The translations under genes and the position numbers were made by a program. The notes beneath the pieces are model-generated. The model was not told the origin of the DNA. It searched no databases and worked only from the letters and a program-made list of their open reading frames with translations. Of a stretch of 64,000 nucleotides of DNA, positions 43,101 through 55,803 are shown piece by piece. Location: NCBI RefSeq assembly GCF_001039355.2, contig NW_019776102.1:662915-726914 (forward strand), read 5' to 3'. Source of the stretch: Lingula anatina. Its lineage: Eukaryota; Brachiopoda; Lingulata; Lingulida; Lingulidae. Each line of letters begins with the position of its first letter. The first letter of the stretch is position 1.

Positions 43101-43524
43101 CATGAAGGACTATTCTGCGGTCCACAACAAGACAGTGGTGACCACCATACATCAGCCCTCCAGTCAGATATTCCACATGTTTGACAGTTTACTGTTGCTG
43201 TGTGAGGGGCATGTAAGTACATAACTGTGCCTCATTCCACAACACTTGACCTCCCCCCTCTCTCTCCAGTGGCGGATTAAGCCGGGTGTCACGGGGTCCT
43301 GACACCCCTTCAGTTTCTCAAAAAAAAAACACCAATATTCCCCTCTTGACATTAGAATTCTGAAGAGCTGAATAATAGTTCTTAGCTGCACTAAATGGCA
43401 ACGTTTGCCCTCTAAAACTCAAAACCCCACGCAAAGGAGTCAAGGGTCGGCTTCGCATTCGATGCCTGTCATTCTAAAAAGAATGACCCCCCCCCCCTCT
43501 TCAAATAAACCTGGATCTGCTTCT

Positions 43525-43571
<47 letters not shown>

Positions 43572-46500
43572 AACGCGCGATCGCACACGGGTAATGGCAA
43601 GAATATTTCTGTCAGGCATTCTGTATGTTTGCCATTGATTGTTACTCAAGAATGCAATGAAACATTCACGGGCAATTGGCCCAAACGGTCTGTATTGTGC
43701 GGTGCTTTACATAAATTTATACCGCTTCGTCGAAAGGTTCTATCGAATATTGCATCTCCAATTTGCAAATTAGTCGTATTTACAAGTACAGTAAAACTTG
43801 TGATGAATCAACTGCCTTATTTTGATAGAATCCGAATATTGTACCCGTACCAGTTCCAAGAATTAGATATCAATCCCAGTAATGGAGATTTTACGTTATT
43901 ACTTTAATTACACTATGCATCAAACATTTCTATGTGATAAATTGCAGTTTTGTTTCTTTGCTTTTATTTCAGATGGCATATTTTGGTGATGCAGGCAAAA
44001 TGGTGGATTTCTTCAGCAGTATGGGTCTTCATTGTACTCCACTGTACAACCCAGCAGATTTTATGAGTAAATATCCTGTGATTTACATCCACTTCCGGCT
44101 TCTATCAGTTTTTGTGTCCCACAGTATAATATCATAAGTATAATATCATAAGAAAAGTAACGTTTAGACCACTTTTATTTTTAAGGTGAGAAGATTTAAG
44201 ACTATATATAATCGATGTACCAGCCTTTTAACTTTGTTTTTGTTTTTTTTTTCACTTTCGCCAGTGGAAAAAATGAAAGATAGTGATGAGGTACAAAATC
44301 TGATCATCAACAGTGCAAGTGCATTAAGGTGAGTAAAGACTTGTATTTAACTAGAGCCGTTTTTTTCCAAATGACTTCAATAAGTCAGAGTTTGGTCTAA
44401 TCATAGATTTTTGTCTGCTTCTGACTGCTTGGTCAATAAGGATGATAGATGGCTGGTTGATTGTTATAAATTAAGACTGCATTTAGTTTGTGCCGAACTC
44501 AAATGAGAATTGTTTTTACTTCAATGCATTTTTTTGACTAAAAGAAATCAAATTTGTCATCTGATATCTAGATTATTTAAAGTAATTAACTATGGTACAT
44601 ATATTGACAAGATGTATGGTAACGGTTACGTATAAGCCTAGTTGTGGTTTTAATAAAGGCAAACTGTATTGCCTATTATATTTAAAGAAACCAATATGTC
44701 TTTTATATCTTATTGTTTGCCACTGCAGACAGTCTGATCAATGGCCAAATAAGCTGAAAGCCCTCGATCTTAAAATTTTGGCAAATAACAAAGGATTAAC
44801 GAATAGAAATGACAAAGGAGATATTGATGAAACAGAAGATGCGCGTCCCTGTAATTTTGGTTTTGGCATGAATTCAGAGGACAAAGAAAAAGGTCCCTAT
44901 CCATTAGTGCACCAAGGTATGTATGCCGATTTTAACGATTAAAAAAAAAAAAGAAATAACAAAAACATTTTAGATCTATTATAATAAGTAGAGAGCGTCT
45001 CTGTCTGTCTCTGCGGGTTGTTACAAAATCATTCAATTTTGAAACAACCCATAAAGACCCACAGAGGGTAAATAGTTAAAACACATACACTTATCGGGAG
45101 TAAAGAACATAGCAATCACAGAATGGCACTGGGAAATATTCATTTAACTCTAACAACAAATCCGTCATTAGCTTCAGAAATCTCGATTTGCATTTCGAAA
45201 GAAATGGCATCCAAATACTTGCAGCAAAAGTACGACGACCGCTGGCCCACGTCATGGTGGACCCAGTATCACGTGCTCACGAGGAGGAATTTTACCCAAT
45301 CAAAAGCTAAAATATGGTCCAAAATTAACCTTATACACAGCGTTGTTATAGCAATTATTGCTGGGTTGCTATGGTTCCAGTTGCCAAGGACAGAAGAAAC
45401 TATTGCAGACAGGAAAGCAGTGGTGAGTTCCCATACATTGTTGAATTTGCGTTAACAGGGTTGACTAGATTGAACTTAAAGAAAGTGTAAGGGATATAAG
45501 CTGAACTATGGGCCCGTTTATCAGTCATTGATAAAACATTAAAGTGCACTTGATTCCACAGAGCCGTAAAGAGACTTACAGTAAATTTCTAATAAGACCG
45601 TGTAAAGAAACTGAGGGCCCGTTTATAGAAAATCCGCCCTCCCATTTAGTTATAATGGTTAGGGTTAGCCCGATCTAAGTGGGTCCAAAATCTAGGGCAA
45701 GGCTTACATGTACAAATGAATTTGAAGTAGACTCTCTCTCATGGGGGACTCTTGGTCACGTTACACCGGGTTTTTCAAATTCCAAAGTTAGGGGAACGAG
45801 CAAGGTTATTCGCGCTTACAACTGTTGGTCAACGACTATGTATAGCTTTTGTTAAATAGTATCCCAAACAAAAAAATACAAGGTATTTAAATCAGAATGC
45901 TGAACATTATTATTATCTCAGTTTTTTTTTATTTTCAGATCTTCTTTATCTATGTATATAGTATCCCAAACAAAAAAGATACAAGGTATTTAAATCAGAA
46001 TGCTGAACATTGTTATTATCTCAGTTTTTTTTATTTTCAGATCTTCTTTATCTATGTATACTGGTCTTTTATTCCGCTGTCCTACTCGGTTTCTTCTTGT
46101 AAGTGTTCTAAAAATATTGGAAAATTTTTTTCGTTTGGATCTTATTTGACATAAGGTTTTGATAATTTGCACTTGTCAATCACAAGGATTTTATTAACAT
46201 TAAATATTATACCCAGCGCCACATTACACTTGCAGAAATATCAATTAACTTTCTTGAATAAATCATAATGATGCTTCAGTCCCTGAAGAACGCACCGTCA
46301 TCGACAAGGAGAGGTCATCCGGTGCATATCGTCTCTCTGCCTACTACCTGGCGAAGATGACAAGCGAACTGCCGCTTACGCTCCTGCTGCCCTCTGGTTT
46401 TGTGTTGATCGTGTTCTGGATGGCGGGACTCAACGGCTTCTGGGCATATATTGGGTTTTGGGCTACTGTCATGCTGACGTCACTGTTCGCTCAGGTACTT

Positions 46501-48062
46501 TCGTGACGTCACAAAATAACGTATTTTATAGTTCTTTGAGTTAGTGTTTGAATTCCCCTTATGAGGTTTCCTTCCGCTTAGAGAGAACAGCAATTAAGAA
46601 CTACTCACTAAAAAGCTTGCCGCTTAATTTCCGAGTGGACACTGAATAGATTTCCCGCAAGCATTCAAGCGGGTGGGCCATATTTGGTAAGGGGTCTCCT
46701 GACCCACCCCCCTTTTATTTCTGAAAAAAATCACACCTAAAGCCCCTCTTGAAATTAGAAGTTTGACTAGCTGAATCATAGTTCTAAACCGTACCAAATG
46801 GCACCATTCCCCTTCTAAAATACCAACATTTTCCGGAACCCGACGCCATGGGAAGGGGGAGCGGCTCCGCTTCGCATCCGCAGCCTGTCATTCCTAAAAA
46901 CTGGACCTCCCTTTAAAAAATTCTGGATCCGTCCTGTGTTGACACCTATGTAATTCGGGGCATCTTTCGGCATTAATAATAATGGTATTTGAAGCACTGT
47001 CAGATTTACAACACTTTTTTATTGATAATCCCGATGTTATTGTCTTTCAGGCTGCTGGCTTTGTCATTGGGGTAGCAGTAATGGATGTGAAGCTGTGTAT
47101 ATCAGTATCGAAGATATTCATTTTAACAAGTATGCTAGCAGGTAAAAAGAATTATATTTTACGTCGATTCTTTTGGAAAAACTACAGTATTTGCCTGTCC
47201 AACCATTACGATGTCGACACAATTAATGTCTAGAAGCTTATGTATTGATAATTACGCTTCCCCACATACATGTATAAATCTCCACCACAGATAAAAGAAG
47301 TTGATTTTGATTATTTCACGATACCTGAAATAATTCACTATTAAATGAAGGATTTTAAACATATCGTACAACTGAATTGTCATATTCAGTTAACTAAGGA
47401 TTTTATCATTATTCGTTATTAGTATTGAAAGACATGTTGCAATGAATGCAGTCTCATCAAATTTGAACCAAATTGCAATTCCCTAAACATAATTTTTTGC
47501 CGTTTATTTTAAGGAGGCTTTTTAACGACCAACACCCCTTTCTGGTTGGACTGGATAAAGTATTTGTCGTTTATTTACTATTCCTATCACATTGGGGTTA
47601 TCCTAGAATTTACAGAGGCGCCACCTTTTAGGTGAGTTCAGATACAACTTTTTTGGCCACATCTTAAAGGCAAATGTTACACTTTTTTACCATTTACCAC
47701 TGTATAACCATTCTGAAAGTTAGCCAATTTTAAATTTTCATCAACAGTATGTCATCCTCTACGGAACAGTTAATATGCATATTACATTGATGCCCGATTC
47801 GATCGTTTGATACTACTGGATGTTATTTCGTATTCCAAACAGGTGTTCTAAGAACGGGACCACGGCGTACCCAGACTGCAAGCGAGACCCAGCACTGATA
47901 TTGTACGGAAATGAAACCATGTACTTGAAATCGGAATCAGTTCTGGAACAGATGGGAATAACGTGGCCGCTATGGCTCTACGTCACCGTCATCTTTTGCT
48001 CTGGAGTAGTGCTGCGGTACATTGCTTATTTAATACTGAGACATATACGTAAGCCGCATTGA
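40124..48062 (+). CDS. ABC transporter, ABCG (white) subfamily half-transporter
   Basis: Membrane half-transporter with the NBD-then-TMD order of ABCG proteins; it should dimerise to export lipids or xenobiotics. Fourteen exons: 40124-40277, 41011-41180, 42142-42247, 42609-42709, 43051-43212, 43973-44066, 44265-44328, 44729-44916, 45178-45422, 46041-46098, 46280-46494, 47051-47141, 47514-47631 and 47843-48062. They join in phase to 661 residues. Motifs: Walker A GPSGSGKTT across exons 1-2, Q-loop YVLQSD, signature [10 protein letters not shown], Walker B IMLLDEPTSGLD, H-switch TIHQPSSQ. Helices in exons 9-14 include [35 protein letters not shown] and a last helix [19 protein letters not shown]. 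The large loop before it has several Cys and an NET glycosylation site. The start is uncertain: ATG at 40124 precedes a possible acceptor (TTAACAG, 40136), and ATG 40166 is an alternative. Exon 9's start was set by phase. Confidence 0.88.
40304..40650. mobile_element. Two adjacent MITEs, family B (ABCG intron 1)
   Basis: Each copy (about 40304-40460 and 40475-40650) has GTCAAATATGGC(G/C)GACCCACT-like and inverse GGTCGCCATATTTGACC arms and ends TTAGTCCACTGTTCTGAATGCG. The same element is at 12252-12425. Noncoding. Confidence 0.65.
41535..42000. mobile_element. MITE-like element with long imperfect inverted ends (ABCG intron 2)
   Basis: CAGGGCAGAAACCACTCAAT at the left matches the inverse of GATTTAGTGGTTTCTGCCCT at the right, with further pairing inward to GACGA/TCGTC, about 450 bp apart. 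The interior has a 97-codon open frame without recognisable domains. A non-autonomous DNA transposon is inferred. Confidence 0.45.
43265..43520. mobile_element. Dispersed repeat, family E, copy 1 (ABCG intron 5)
   Basis: Shares GACCCC, CCCTCTTGACATTAGAA, AGCTGAAT(A/C)ATAGTTCT and GGCTTCGCATTCG-like phrases and a CTGGATC end with the copy at 46685-46940. It begins GTGGCGGATTAAG. A CT/CA microsatellite follows. Confidence 0.6.
43529..43572. repeat. (CT)n-(CA)n compound microsatellite
   Basis: About 13 CT units run into about 8 CA units. Confidence 0.9.
45857..46060 (+). repeat. 102-bp tandem duplication of an intron end plus the start of ABCG exon 10
   Basis: The unit starting TAGTATCCCAAACAAAAAA occurs twice with a 102-bp period. 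It carries the polypyrimidine tract, the AG acceptor and the first ~18 nt of exon 10 (ATCTTCTTTATCTATGTA). Upstream acceptor use at 45938 would extend exon 10 by exactly 34 open codons. Confidence 0.85.
46685..46940. mobile_element. Dispersed repeat, family E, copy 2 (ABCG intron 11)
   Basis: Same family as 43265-43520, ending TTCTGGATCCGTCCTG. Both copies are inserted in the same gene and orientation, suggesting either a favoured insertion site or local duplication. Confidence 0.6.
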
Positions 48063-49726
48063 CGCATATTACATGTATCTACGTCGTATGAAGAGATAGG
48101 GGGCCTATCATGAACGGGAAATTTAGGGGAGAATTGAAATGAACTCGCCGTGGCACGTGTCTCGTGGACAAGAAAATACTAAGACCGCCGGGCTAACGAT
48201 GAACTCGTTTCTTTGCCAGATTATCTGTGATATAATCAACGCACAGCTGGACAAATACGATCATTATGAATAAAGTAAACTAGAAAAACTCTCAAGGAAG
48301 TGCAGACCTCTGCCAAGGGCCCTGCAGTGATAAACAGTGATAGTTGAGAAAACATTGATTGCTAAAGTTCACTGTCTTTAGCCTTATCTCGCAACGGTCT
48401 GAATGGTGCAGGATCGTTTAGAAATTCTTGGGCCCAGATCACCATCAGCACCGAGGTCTAATTATTTTTTAAATAAACCCAAACTTCATCAAAATTTATC
48501 CATAACTCTGTAATTTAAGCTCGTGACAGACGAACAGACAAACGGGGTGAAGACGTAAGTCAATTTGCGTCGGCTACTTAAAATAAGCAAACAAGCTATC
48601 ACACAAGATTTAGATGAGAAAATGAATTGCAATGATCCGACGATGCGATGGGCATCACCGATCTTCAACAGGAAATCGAGTGTTAATAACCTGAAGAGGG
48701 TTGGTCACGTGAGGAGTCAGGTGACTCTGCGTCTGCTGGAAGGCTCGGAGAGAATCTCAGTCTTCCTTGACAGTTGGGTTAGTGACTTTGTAAGCACGGC
48801 TTTAGATTTATTTTGTCATTTCGAAATGTCAAATATTCATCGCGGGAACCAAGACATTCAAAAGGCCTCAAATTAAAACCATACGATCAACGAGTGACTT
48901 TTTAACCTGGGCGATATACAATTAAGTTTGAAAAATGACTGAGACGTTTTATTTCATCTTTGACCTTATGCTTAAATTCTTTTATTTTAAATTTGTTAAC
49001 ATATGATTTCTAACATTCTATCTTTATTCATTAGTAACTTTATTTAACTAAGATGCAACTCTCAGGTTGCAAGTTAAATAATTAATAATAATAATAATTT
49101 AGCGATAATAATAATAGTTTTGTGTGACACCACTTTACTGAGTGAATCAGACCATTAATGAAAGTATTGATATGTACATCTTATGCTATTCTGTGCTAAT
49201 AAATAAACCATTTTTGAAGAAATAATTCTGGATGCAAATAATTGAATATCTTTCCAATTTTATACTCTCTATACAATAGATCAATTTAACAAAGATATGG
49301 TTCACATTACCTGTTACGTATTGTAATAATACTGAAATTAGAGCCGTGGATTTTTGGACGTGCACATATCTTTTTGAAATAAAAAGAGAACTTTTGGCGA
49401 TCTTTATTAAGTGTTATTGATTTTCCCGGGAAATAAGCAGTTTTCTCGTACTCACGGATCATTTAGCCATTCCTCTCTACACTTGGATTAGACCTTTAAT
49501 CAGTTTTATAAAGGTTGATTGTTGATTTGTTTAACGGGACCGGCCAATCATTATATAACAGCGACCGTTTCCTAGATTCCGATGAAAAAAATATAAACAT
49601 CAGGTAACCCCAGAAAAAATATTTAAGGGGTTAAAGGCGTATGCAAGGTTGCATCAGCCGTGGCAAAAATAAACTTTTAGGGGATTTTCTTTTAACTCAT
49701 GGAGTGTACATTTAACGAGTCACTGC
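48063..49726. other. ABCG 3' region and intergenic DNA
   Basis: No gene supported. AATAAA at 48269-48274 is a plausible ABCG polyadenylation signal about 207 nt past the stop. A degraded SINE-like segment (48288-48565) shares its layout with 55605-55840. A 103-codon open frame at 48565-48876 has no recognisable domain and overlaps the SINE end. Confidence 0.55.
48288..48565 (+). mobile_element. Degraded SINE-like repeat, copy 1
   Basis: AAGTGCAGACCTCTGCCAAGG near the start (part), GATCACCATCAGCACC in the middle, ATCCATAACTCTGTAATTTA and CAGACGAACAGACAAACGGG near the end parallel the better copy at 55605-55840. Confidence 0.45.
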
Positions 49727-52700
49727 TTAATCAATAACAGAACGATCAACATGTCCTGAAGGATCCATATTTCTGTACCTCTCTCGCAGTTTAGCTACAC
49801 GCACTTGCAGCGCTTTATCCAAAGCGTTATGACCGGCGGTGAACACTAGTCTTAGGGTGTTATGGAGAAGTGTATAGGTCTGCCCGACGTTGACTGGCAG
49901 ATTGATCACCGGGTACGTACCGAATACGACGTTGAGGAGGCTGTGAGTGGTGGCTCCCACCGCCTCTTGAAAAGCTCTGTCTATGATGAGATCATCTTGT
50001 TGCCTTGAATTTGGTTGGCGCGGCAGGTCCGAGTACAGGGTCGAATTAAAGGATTCGCTTGTCGCGCCATCTATTGGTTCGGTATTGCCTCCAAGCAAGT
50101 CGAGCAGCTCTTCTCTTGGTAGTTGACACATATTGCTCAGCTCTGCCAGCCCCTTGCTTAAGACCCCAAAATGTCGCTCACAAGCCGACAAAAAGTTGTA
50201 CCAGCCTGCAAAAGCATTTTACAATTATGAAATAGCTTGAGTAATAAAGGGCAAATTTTGTGGTAGTAGAGTTTGTGCAGTCAAACATTTGACAATCTAA
50301 AGGTACAGATCTAGATAGAGTAAAACAGAAATTTATACAAAAGCAATTTTTATCTTCCAACTTATCATATTTATCTAATTTCACAATAATTTGTATGAGG
50401 ATAAAGGTGAAGACATATATATATATAATCCTTTCAATTTTCTCTCACAGGATTTAACCGAAAAAGATAATTTTCAAGGGAAATGGGTAATTTTCTCCTA
50501 CCCTGCCTAGAGATACAAATCATTGCTCTGCCTGTTCGTGCATTTGGATTATATTAAGACACTACGTTCGCTTCAGAAAACTTTGCAGGATATAAATATT
50601 ACTGTGGGGGATTTTCAGACCCAGGGAGAGTACCGTTTTAAAAAATGTTACATATGCACAAAAACCCGCATCAGTCAAATACACCCATAATGCGAATCTG
50701 TTTTTGTGCGTGAATTAATGTACAATACTTCTGCATCTTAAACAATAGATTTAACGTTAATTTCCACATCCTACAATTTATTGGTTTCCTCGATTAAGGG
50801 TTAGAAACTCACTTGACTGCACAACCATGTTTCCCAACGGAAGCACCGACGCAATGGCTGCATTTCGAACATGAGACAAGATGCGCCTCTCCAACCTCTC
50901 TCTCTTCTTCTGCAAAACTGTCTCGAACAGGGCTGATATCTGAGTGACCCCTTCCCTTTGCACGACTGAATCTAAAGCCTCTTGGCAGGCTTGCCTTGCC
51001 GCTGATGACATCGCCGTCTGGAGCGCCATCATATCATACCGCGAGATCTCGTAACTCGAGACAAGAAAATACCGTCCCGCGTTCAAAAAATCTGAAACCC
51101 AGTCCAGAAACTCCGAGTCCATGGCACGTGCTACAATTTCAATCTCCTTGTGTACATCACTTCGAATCTCGTCCAAATAAACGCGAGTGGTGTGGCGCAG
51201 GTTCGGATGATCCCCTGAATTGTTAAGTCGTTTGATCTTTTTAGCATTGTCAATCTTGCTCCGCACTATGAAGATTCTGTTCTTGGGGAAATTGTGCTCT
51301 TTCAGTAACCGCAGTAAGCTGAGGTCAGTTTCTTGTATTCTCTCGGATATCACCAGTAATACGCAGTCCAGGTGTGATACGTAATTGTAACTGGCTTCTC
51401 CTTGCGTCTCACTGGCAGACGAAGCGTCGCTTTGAACAGAGGAGCCAGATGTAGCTGCGGCATCATTCATTTGCTGAAACACCTTTATAGGGCGGGGCAT
51501 ACCATAGCCTGGGATATCCCAGAGATACGACCCTTTCACTTTTGGTAACTTATATGGCGTGGGGAAGACAGAGCCACTCGAAGCCGTGTCTCCCACCCTG
51601 GCAACCATGAGACCACCTTGGGTGTATTCCTCCTCTGTATCCATCTCAATGCCTCGGAGCGCGTTCACCAGAGCCGACTTTCCCGTTCCGGTCGCTCCGA
51701 CAACCCCGATGTTTACCAGTCTCTTTTCAGTTCGCTTAAAAAAGTCACTCACGTCTCTAATCAGTTCAACGATGCCGAAGTCGGAGCTAATGTACTGTTC
51801 TTTATGACGGCTAAGCTCTTCAACTGAGAAGCGGACCTTAGGGAACATTATCCTGGCTTGACCAATCAGACCTGGAGTGATTAAGTCATTTGAAATATAA
51901 AAATGTGCTACAGAATTTGCAGTGTCTTAGAAAAAATATATCAAAGACTGCGAGGCGAAATTTGCTTGTCTAATTGTTTCGCATGCCTTAATTAAGCCAA
52001 TTACAAGCATTCAGTTCGGTTATTCCGAAATTCTCAATGGCAGCTATTCGATCACAAGGTTGTTACATGTGAGAAAGGTCTAGGAGCCTACTCATACACG
52101 TACAACCGCAAAATGGTTTTAAGACCATTGAAATTTTATATTGACAATTCATCGAAAATATTTTGTCACTTTTCAACCGTTTTATCAAAAGGCATTGAAC
52201 GTCGTTTAAAAGTTACATTCCTCACTGACTAGTAGCATAACTCACCTGGAACTCCGTCCCCGTAATTACCAGATAACTGGGATATATCGTGGAGGTCGTC
52301 ATGCTGTAATGGTGACGTCACGTGGCTTTCTCGGCAGTCCCAACACAAAAACAGTGTACAGGTGCGACAGAGGACCCTTACGGTCCCCATGGCATCACAC
52401 ATCTCACATGACATTTCCGAAGAATCAATAGTTGGTGACCGCGACGACAGAATTCGTTGAACATACGGGTTATCTTCAAATGCTGACATGGAGTTTCGAC
52501 ACGGCGTCTTTGTGTGACATAATGGGCACGTGATTTCACGGTTTTGGTCCGCGATGACCGCCTCATTATTTGGCTGTTCTGGATTCCCCACGTCACCCTG
52601 TTCTATGCCATCACAGAAGCCACACGATTGTTCCAAAGCCGGATTGCCCCCATGGTTCTGGTTTATGCAAGAGAGACAGAAAGTGTGTCTGCAAGTTCTC

Positions 52701-52804
52701 AGTCGCTTAGGAGCTCGTGCCACCAAATCATATGTGTTCATGCATCGCGGACATTGAAGGATACTGACAGAAGCGCTGGGTGGACTTGACGATCTATCCA
52801 CCAT
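49727..52804 (-). CDS. RING + B-box + IRG-type GTPase fusion (TRIM-like immunity-related GTPase)
   Basis: Three exons on the minus strand, 52804-52246, 51871-50813 and 50205-49727, join at GT/AG sites in phase 1 to 698 residues. Exon 1 encodes a C3HC4 RING (C18, C21, C38, H40, C43, C46, C93, C96, with a long insert before the last pair) and a B-box (C133, C136, C146, C149, C154, C157, H161, H168), as in TRIM E3 ligases. Exon 2 encodes an immunity-related GTPase: P-loop GATGTGKS at 245-252 after VNIGVV, DIPGYG at 305-310 (G3), FIVRSKID ending at 394 (G4). Exon 3 is a helical C-terminal region as in IRG proteins. Known families: RING/B-box proteins ubiquitinate targets; IRGs disrupt pathogen vacuoles. 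The fusion implies a GTPase with ubiquitin-ligase activity. There is no myristoylation motif. The join is inferred from phase and splice sites, without transcript evidence. Confidence 0.85.
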
Positions 52805-53490
52805 CCTTAGGCCTGTCCAGAGTTTTAGGCCTGCTGTAATAAAATATAATGTCAGTTATTATCAAACCTTATAATTATTTCATACACGCTTCTGCCTCTT
52901 TTCACAAATCCTCTTAATCAGTCTACGTACATAATATTAAAAATGACAATCGCAAAAGACCTGAGAATTTTGTCAAAGTGTTTAAGCACTGCGACTCTCG
53001 CCAGTTCATCCACCTCAGTTTCACTCGATGTCCACTGGATTTTTTTCCGTTGCCCTTCCCTCCCTTTGTGATGGCCTGTCCAGAGTTCTACTGTTAAAAA
53101 ATATAGGCCTAATGTCAGTTATTGCCAAATCGTAAATTTTCTATGCACGATTCTCCATGGCCTCTGTTTCCAAATCTTCCTAGTCAATTTACGTAGGTAG
53201 ACAACGCAGGATGTTTACACAAAGCATGCTGGGAAGGTATAGAGAAAAAAAAAACATATGTAGGCCTACTTCCGGTTTTTGACGATTTCTTTAAGGCGTG
53301 GGTTCTTGAAGGACGAGTACGTCTAAAGTATTAAAAAAGCAAGTCGAAAATAGACCTAAGAAATCTTACAGTCGTTATACAAATTTTATCCGTACCACGA
53401 CTCTCTCTAGTGCTCCCAACTCGGATTCACTGTAGGCCTATTTCCACTGGATGTTCTCCGTTGCCTAGCCCTCCCTTTAAACTGTAGCTT
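52800..53490. repeat. Diverged tandem duplication upstream of the RING-IRG gene
   Basis: Two copies of a ~290-bp unit, about 52800-53085 and 53085-53490, share GGCCTGTCCAGAGTT, TAATGTCAGTTATT, AATC(T/C)TC-TAGTCA and TTCCACTGGAT/CCGTTGCC with many substitutions. The unit includes the leader that carries the probable acceptor (TATTACAG) ahead of the start codon, so it may supply duplicated 5' UTR exons. Confidence 0.6.
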
Positions 53491-53509
53491 ATAGCACATA
53501 TAAATGCAC

Positions 53510-53512
<3 letters not shown>

Positions 53513-53578
<66 letters not shown>
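53513..53578. repeat. (TA)n microsatellite
   Basis: About 32 perfect AT/TA units. Confidence 0.95.
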
Positions 53579-53581
<3 letters not shown>

Positions 53582-55604
53582 CCTATATGGGCAGATATGC
53601 ATGTGTGTAAAGGTAAAGTGATGATAACGCTCACCTTCAAACCAAACTTGGCATGTGACTAACACAGCAAAGATAAAACCGGAGGCGTCGGTTTCACAAA
53701 GAACTATAGGCCTACGGACCGATCGATGGTCCGCCTAATTCAGACAGGCATGTGCCGCGATATGTGACTATTGAATCAAGCCACAGAAAGGGAAGCTCAA
53801 AGGCAACAGCTGTTCTTTTTTTTTTTTTTTTTTATAAAACGGGCGGCATATTTCATTTAACTATAGACTTCTGCCGTTTTATCTTGAGCATGAAAAATGA
53901 TTAGATTATTGAACTTCCAGTTAAAGTTCACACCAATTTTCCGTCCAAAAGTTCCTGTTTGTAAACATGCCTCTTGTCGTATGTACCCAACATATGTGCC
54001 TGAGAAGATTGGGTGTGTGCACAGGAAAAATTCCCTTACGTCACCGGTTAAAAATAAATCAGGTCGCAGGCGCGTCTGCAGTCCATTGTTTGAATTTTCC
54101 CTGTGCCGTCGATCATGCCATTCTTATCTTGAGCACGTAACAAGGCAGGCAGGTGCCGCTCCTAATTTGCGATTGTAAACACTTCCGAGATATCACATGC
54201 ATTCTAGATATTGATATGAGCACGTTAACAGTCCAGAAGGTAAGATAAAGTACCCCGATAATCGAGATTAGAGGAACCAATCAAAATATGCCACATCCAG
54301 CGGGAATGTCACAGCAATCGGCTATATGACTAATTTAGTTTCCAGGAACCATAATGATAATGATTCATCGATAATGAACATATCATTGGTTCTTGGAAAC
54401 AAATGAGACATATGTGCAAGCATTCACCATGTGGGCGCAGTCGGAATATTATGAAAATGAGATTGAGTAAATTTACATTCAGGTATTAGAATCCGGGTAC
54501 TTCTTCACCACCACGAATACACGCGCGCGCGCGCTCGCAGTGCTGTAGTTTATGAAGAGAAGTGAACCTTTGCTGTTGATGATACCATGTACAGCTATTT
54601 CTGTTTCAATGATGCAACAATCACGGTTTCCTGTACAATGCCGTTAAACTTGAATTACGCAGAGACACAGAGCTGATTACCAATAATTATGAATCACCTT
54701 TCTGGCTATCTTATCATTAAGTGTGTGTGTTGAACATTGACTGTCATATATAGGGTAGAGTACATGATACAGGGTAGAGTAGGCCGCTATACTTTGTTGA
54801 TTATGAGAAAATATTTGTGTTAAGGTAAATTAAGGGATGCTTTTCAATCAATCCAGACCTTAAAAACAATGAATCTCCTGAAATAAATACCCGATGTCGA
54901 TATTTCCAACAAGGCAGTCGAAAGCTACATGTGCAGGAAAAATGAAGTACTTAATTATCGAATTAAAATGATAAAAAACATCGAACTACGTGCAGGGGCG
55001 ATTGGTGCAATGCTTCTCCAGTCGACATCATTTATTTCAGTAGATCCAACAAATATTTCTGTCGTCTTTGGTAGAGAGTCCATTACCGTATACGGCACTG
55101 AATTCTGACTAAGGTCATTAGGAAAAAAGCATATATGCATTTTTGCGTAACTCCCCTCCCCCTCTCCCGGGCCTAGAGCCGAGTTCGCCATTTGTTTTGG
55201 ACGGGTAAGTGGTTCTCACTCCTTTAATTCACTCAATATGTTTCCATGATATCATATATTTAGTTGACTGTGATAACGCGGTCATAGATTAAGCAGAGAA
55301 GCAGAGGAAATAACGAATTATTATGACTCACCTTTCTTTCTATCTTATCGTTGAATGTGTGTGTTGAACTTTTGAATCTCGGTCAAATTTCAATCACTTT
55401 ATTGTATTACCGAATCATTGTACAAATGGTAGACAAGATTGGAACTGCGCGACTGCTTATACTGCAATAGCTGCTCATAACTGTTATGTAAGTATATTTA
55501 GGCCTACATATGATAGCAGACGTATGACTGTGCCCGGTATAAAGAAATTGAGGGTCCGTGTAACTGAAAGTCCGCCGTCCATTTGACCTAAGTGTTTCAA
55601 AATC

Positions 55605-55768
55605 TAATTAGAAAAGCACTCCGAGAGCGCAGACCTCCGCCAAAGCATAATTATTATTATTATTATTGATTATTGATTGATTGTTGATCCGGATCACCAC
55701 CAAAAGCTAATCATCTGTTCTTGTAAATTTCATCAAATCGGCCCATTACTTTTTGAGTTATGTTGATT

Positions 55769-55803
<35 letters not shown>

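Noticed and set aside
48565-48876. 103-codon plus-strand frame after ABCG
   Set aside because: The first codon is not supported by a promoter or splice site, it overlaps a degraded SINE end and shows no recognisable domain.
53897-54178. 93-codon plus-strand frame rich in Cys and Arg
   Set aside because: Cys spacing fits no zinc finger and there is no supporting splice or start context.
54955-55191. 78-codon minus-strand ATG frame (MANSALGPGEGE)
   Set aside because: No homology recognised, no splice partner, and length is within chance expectation; kept only as a note.
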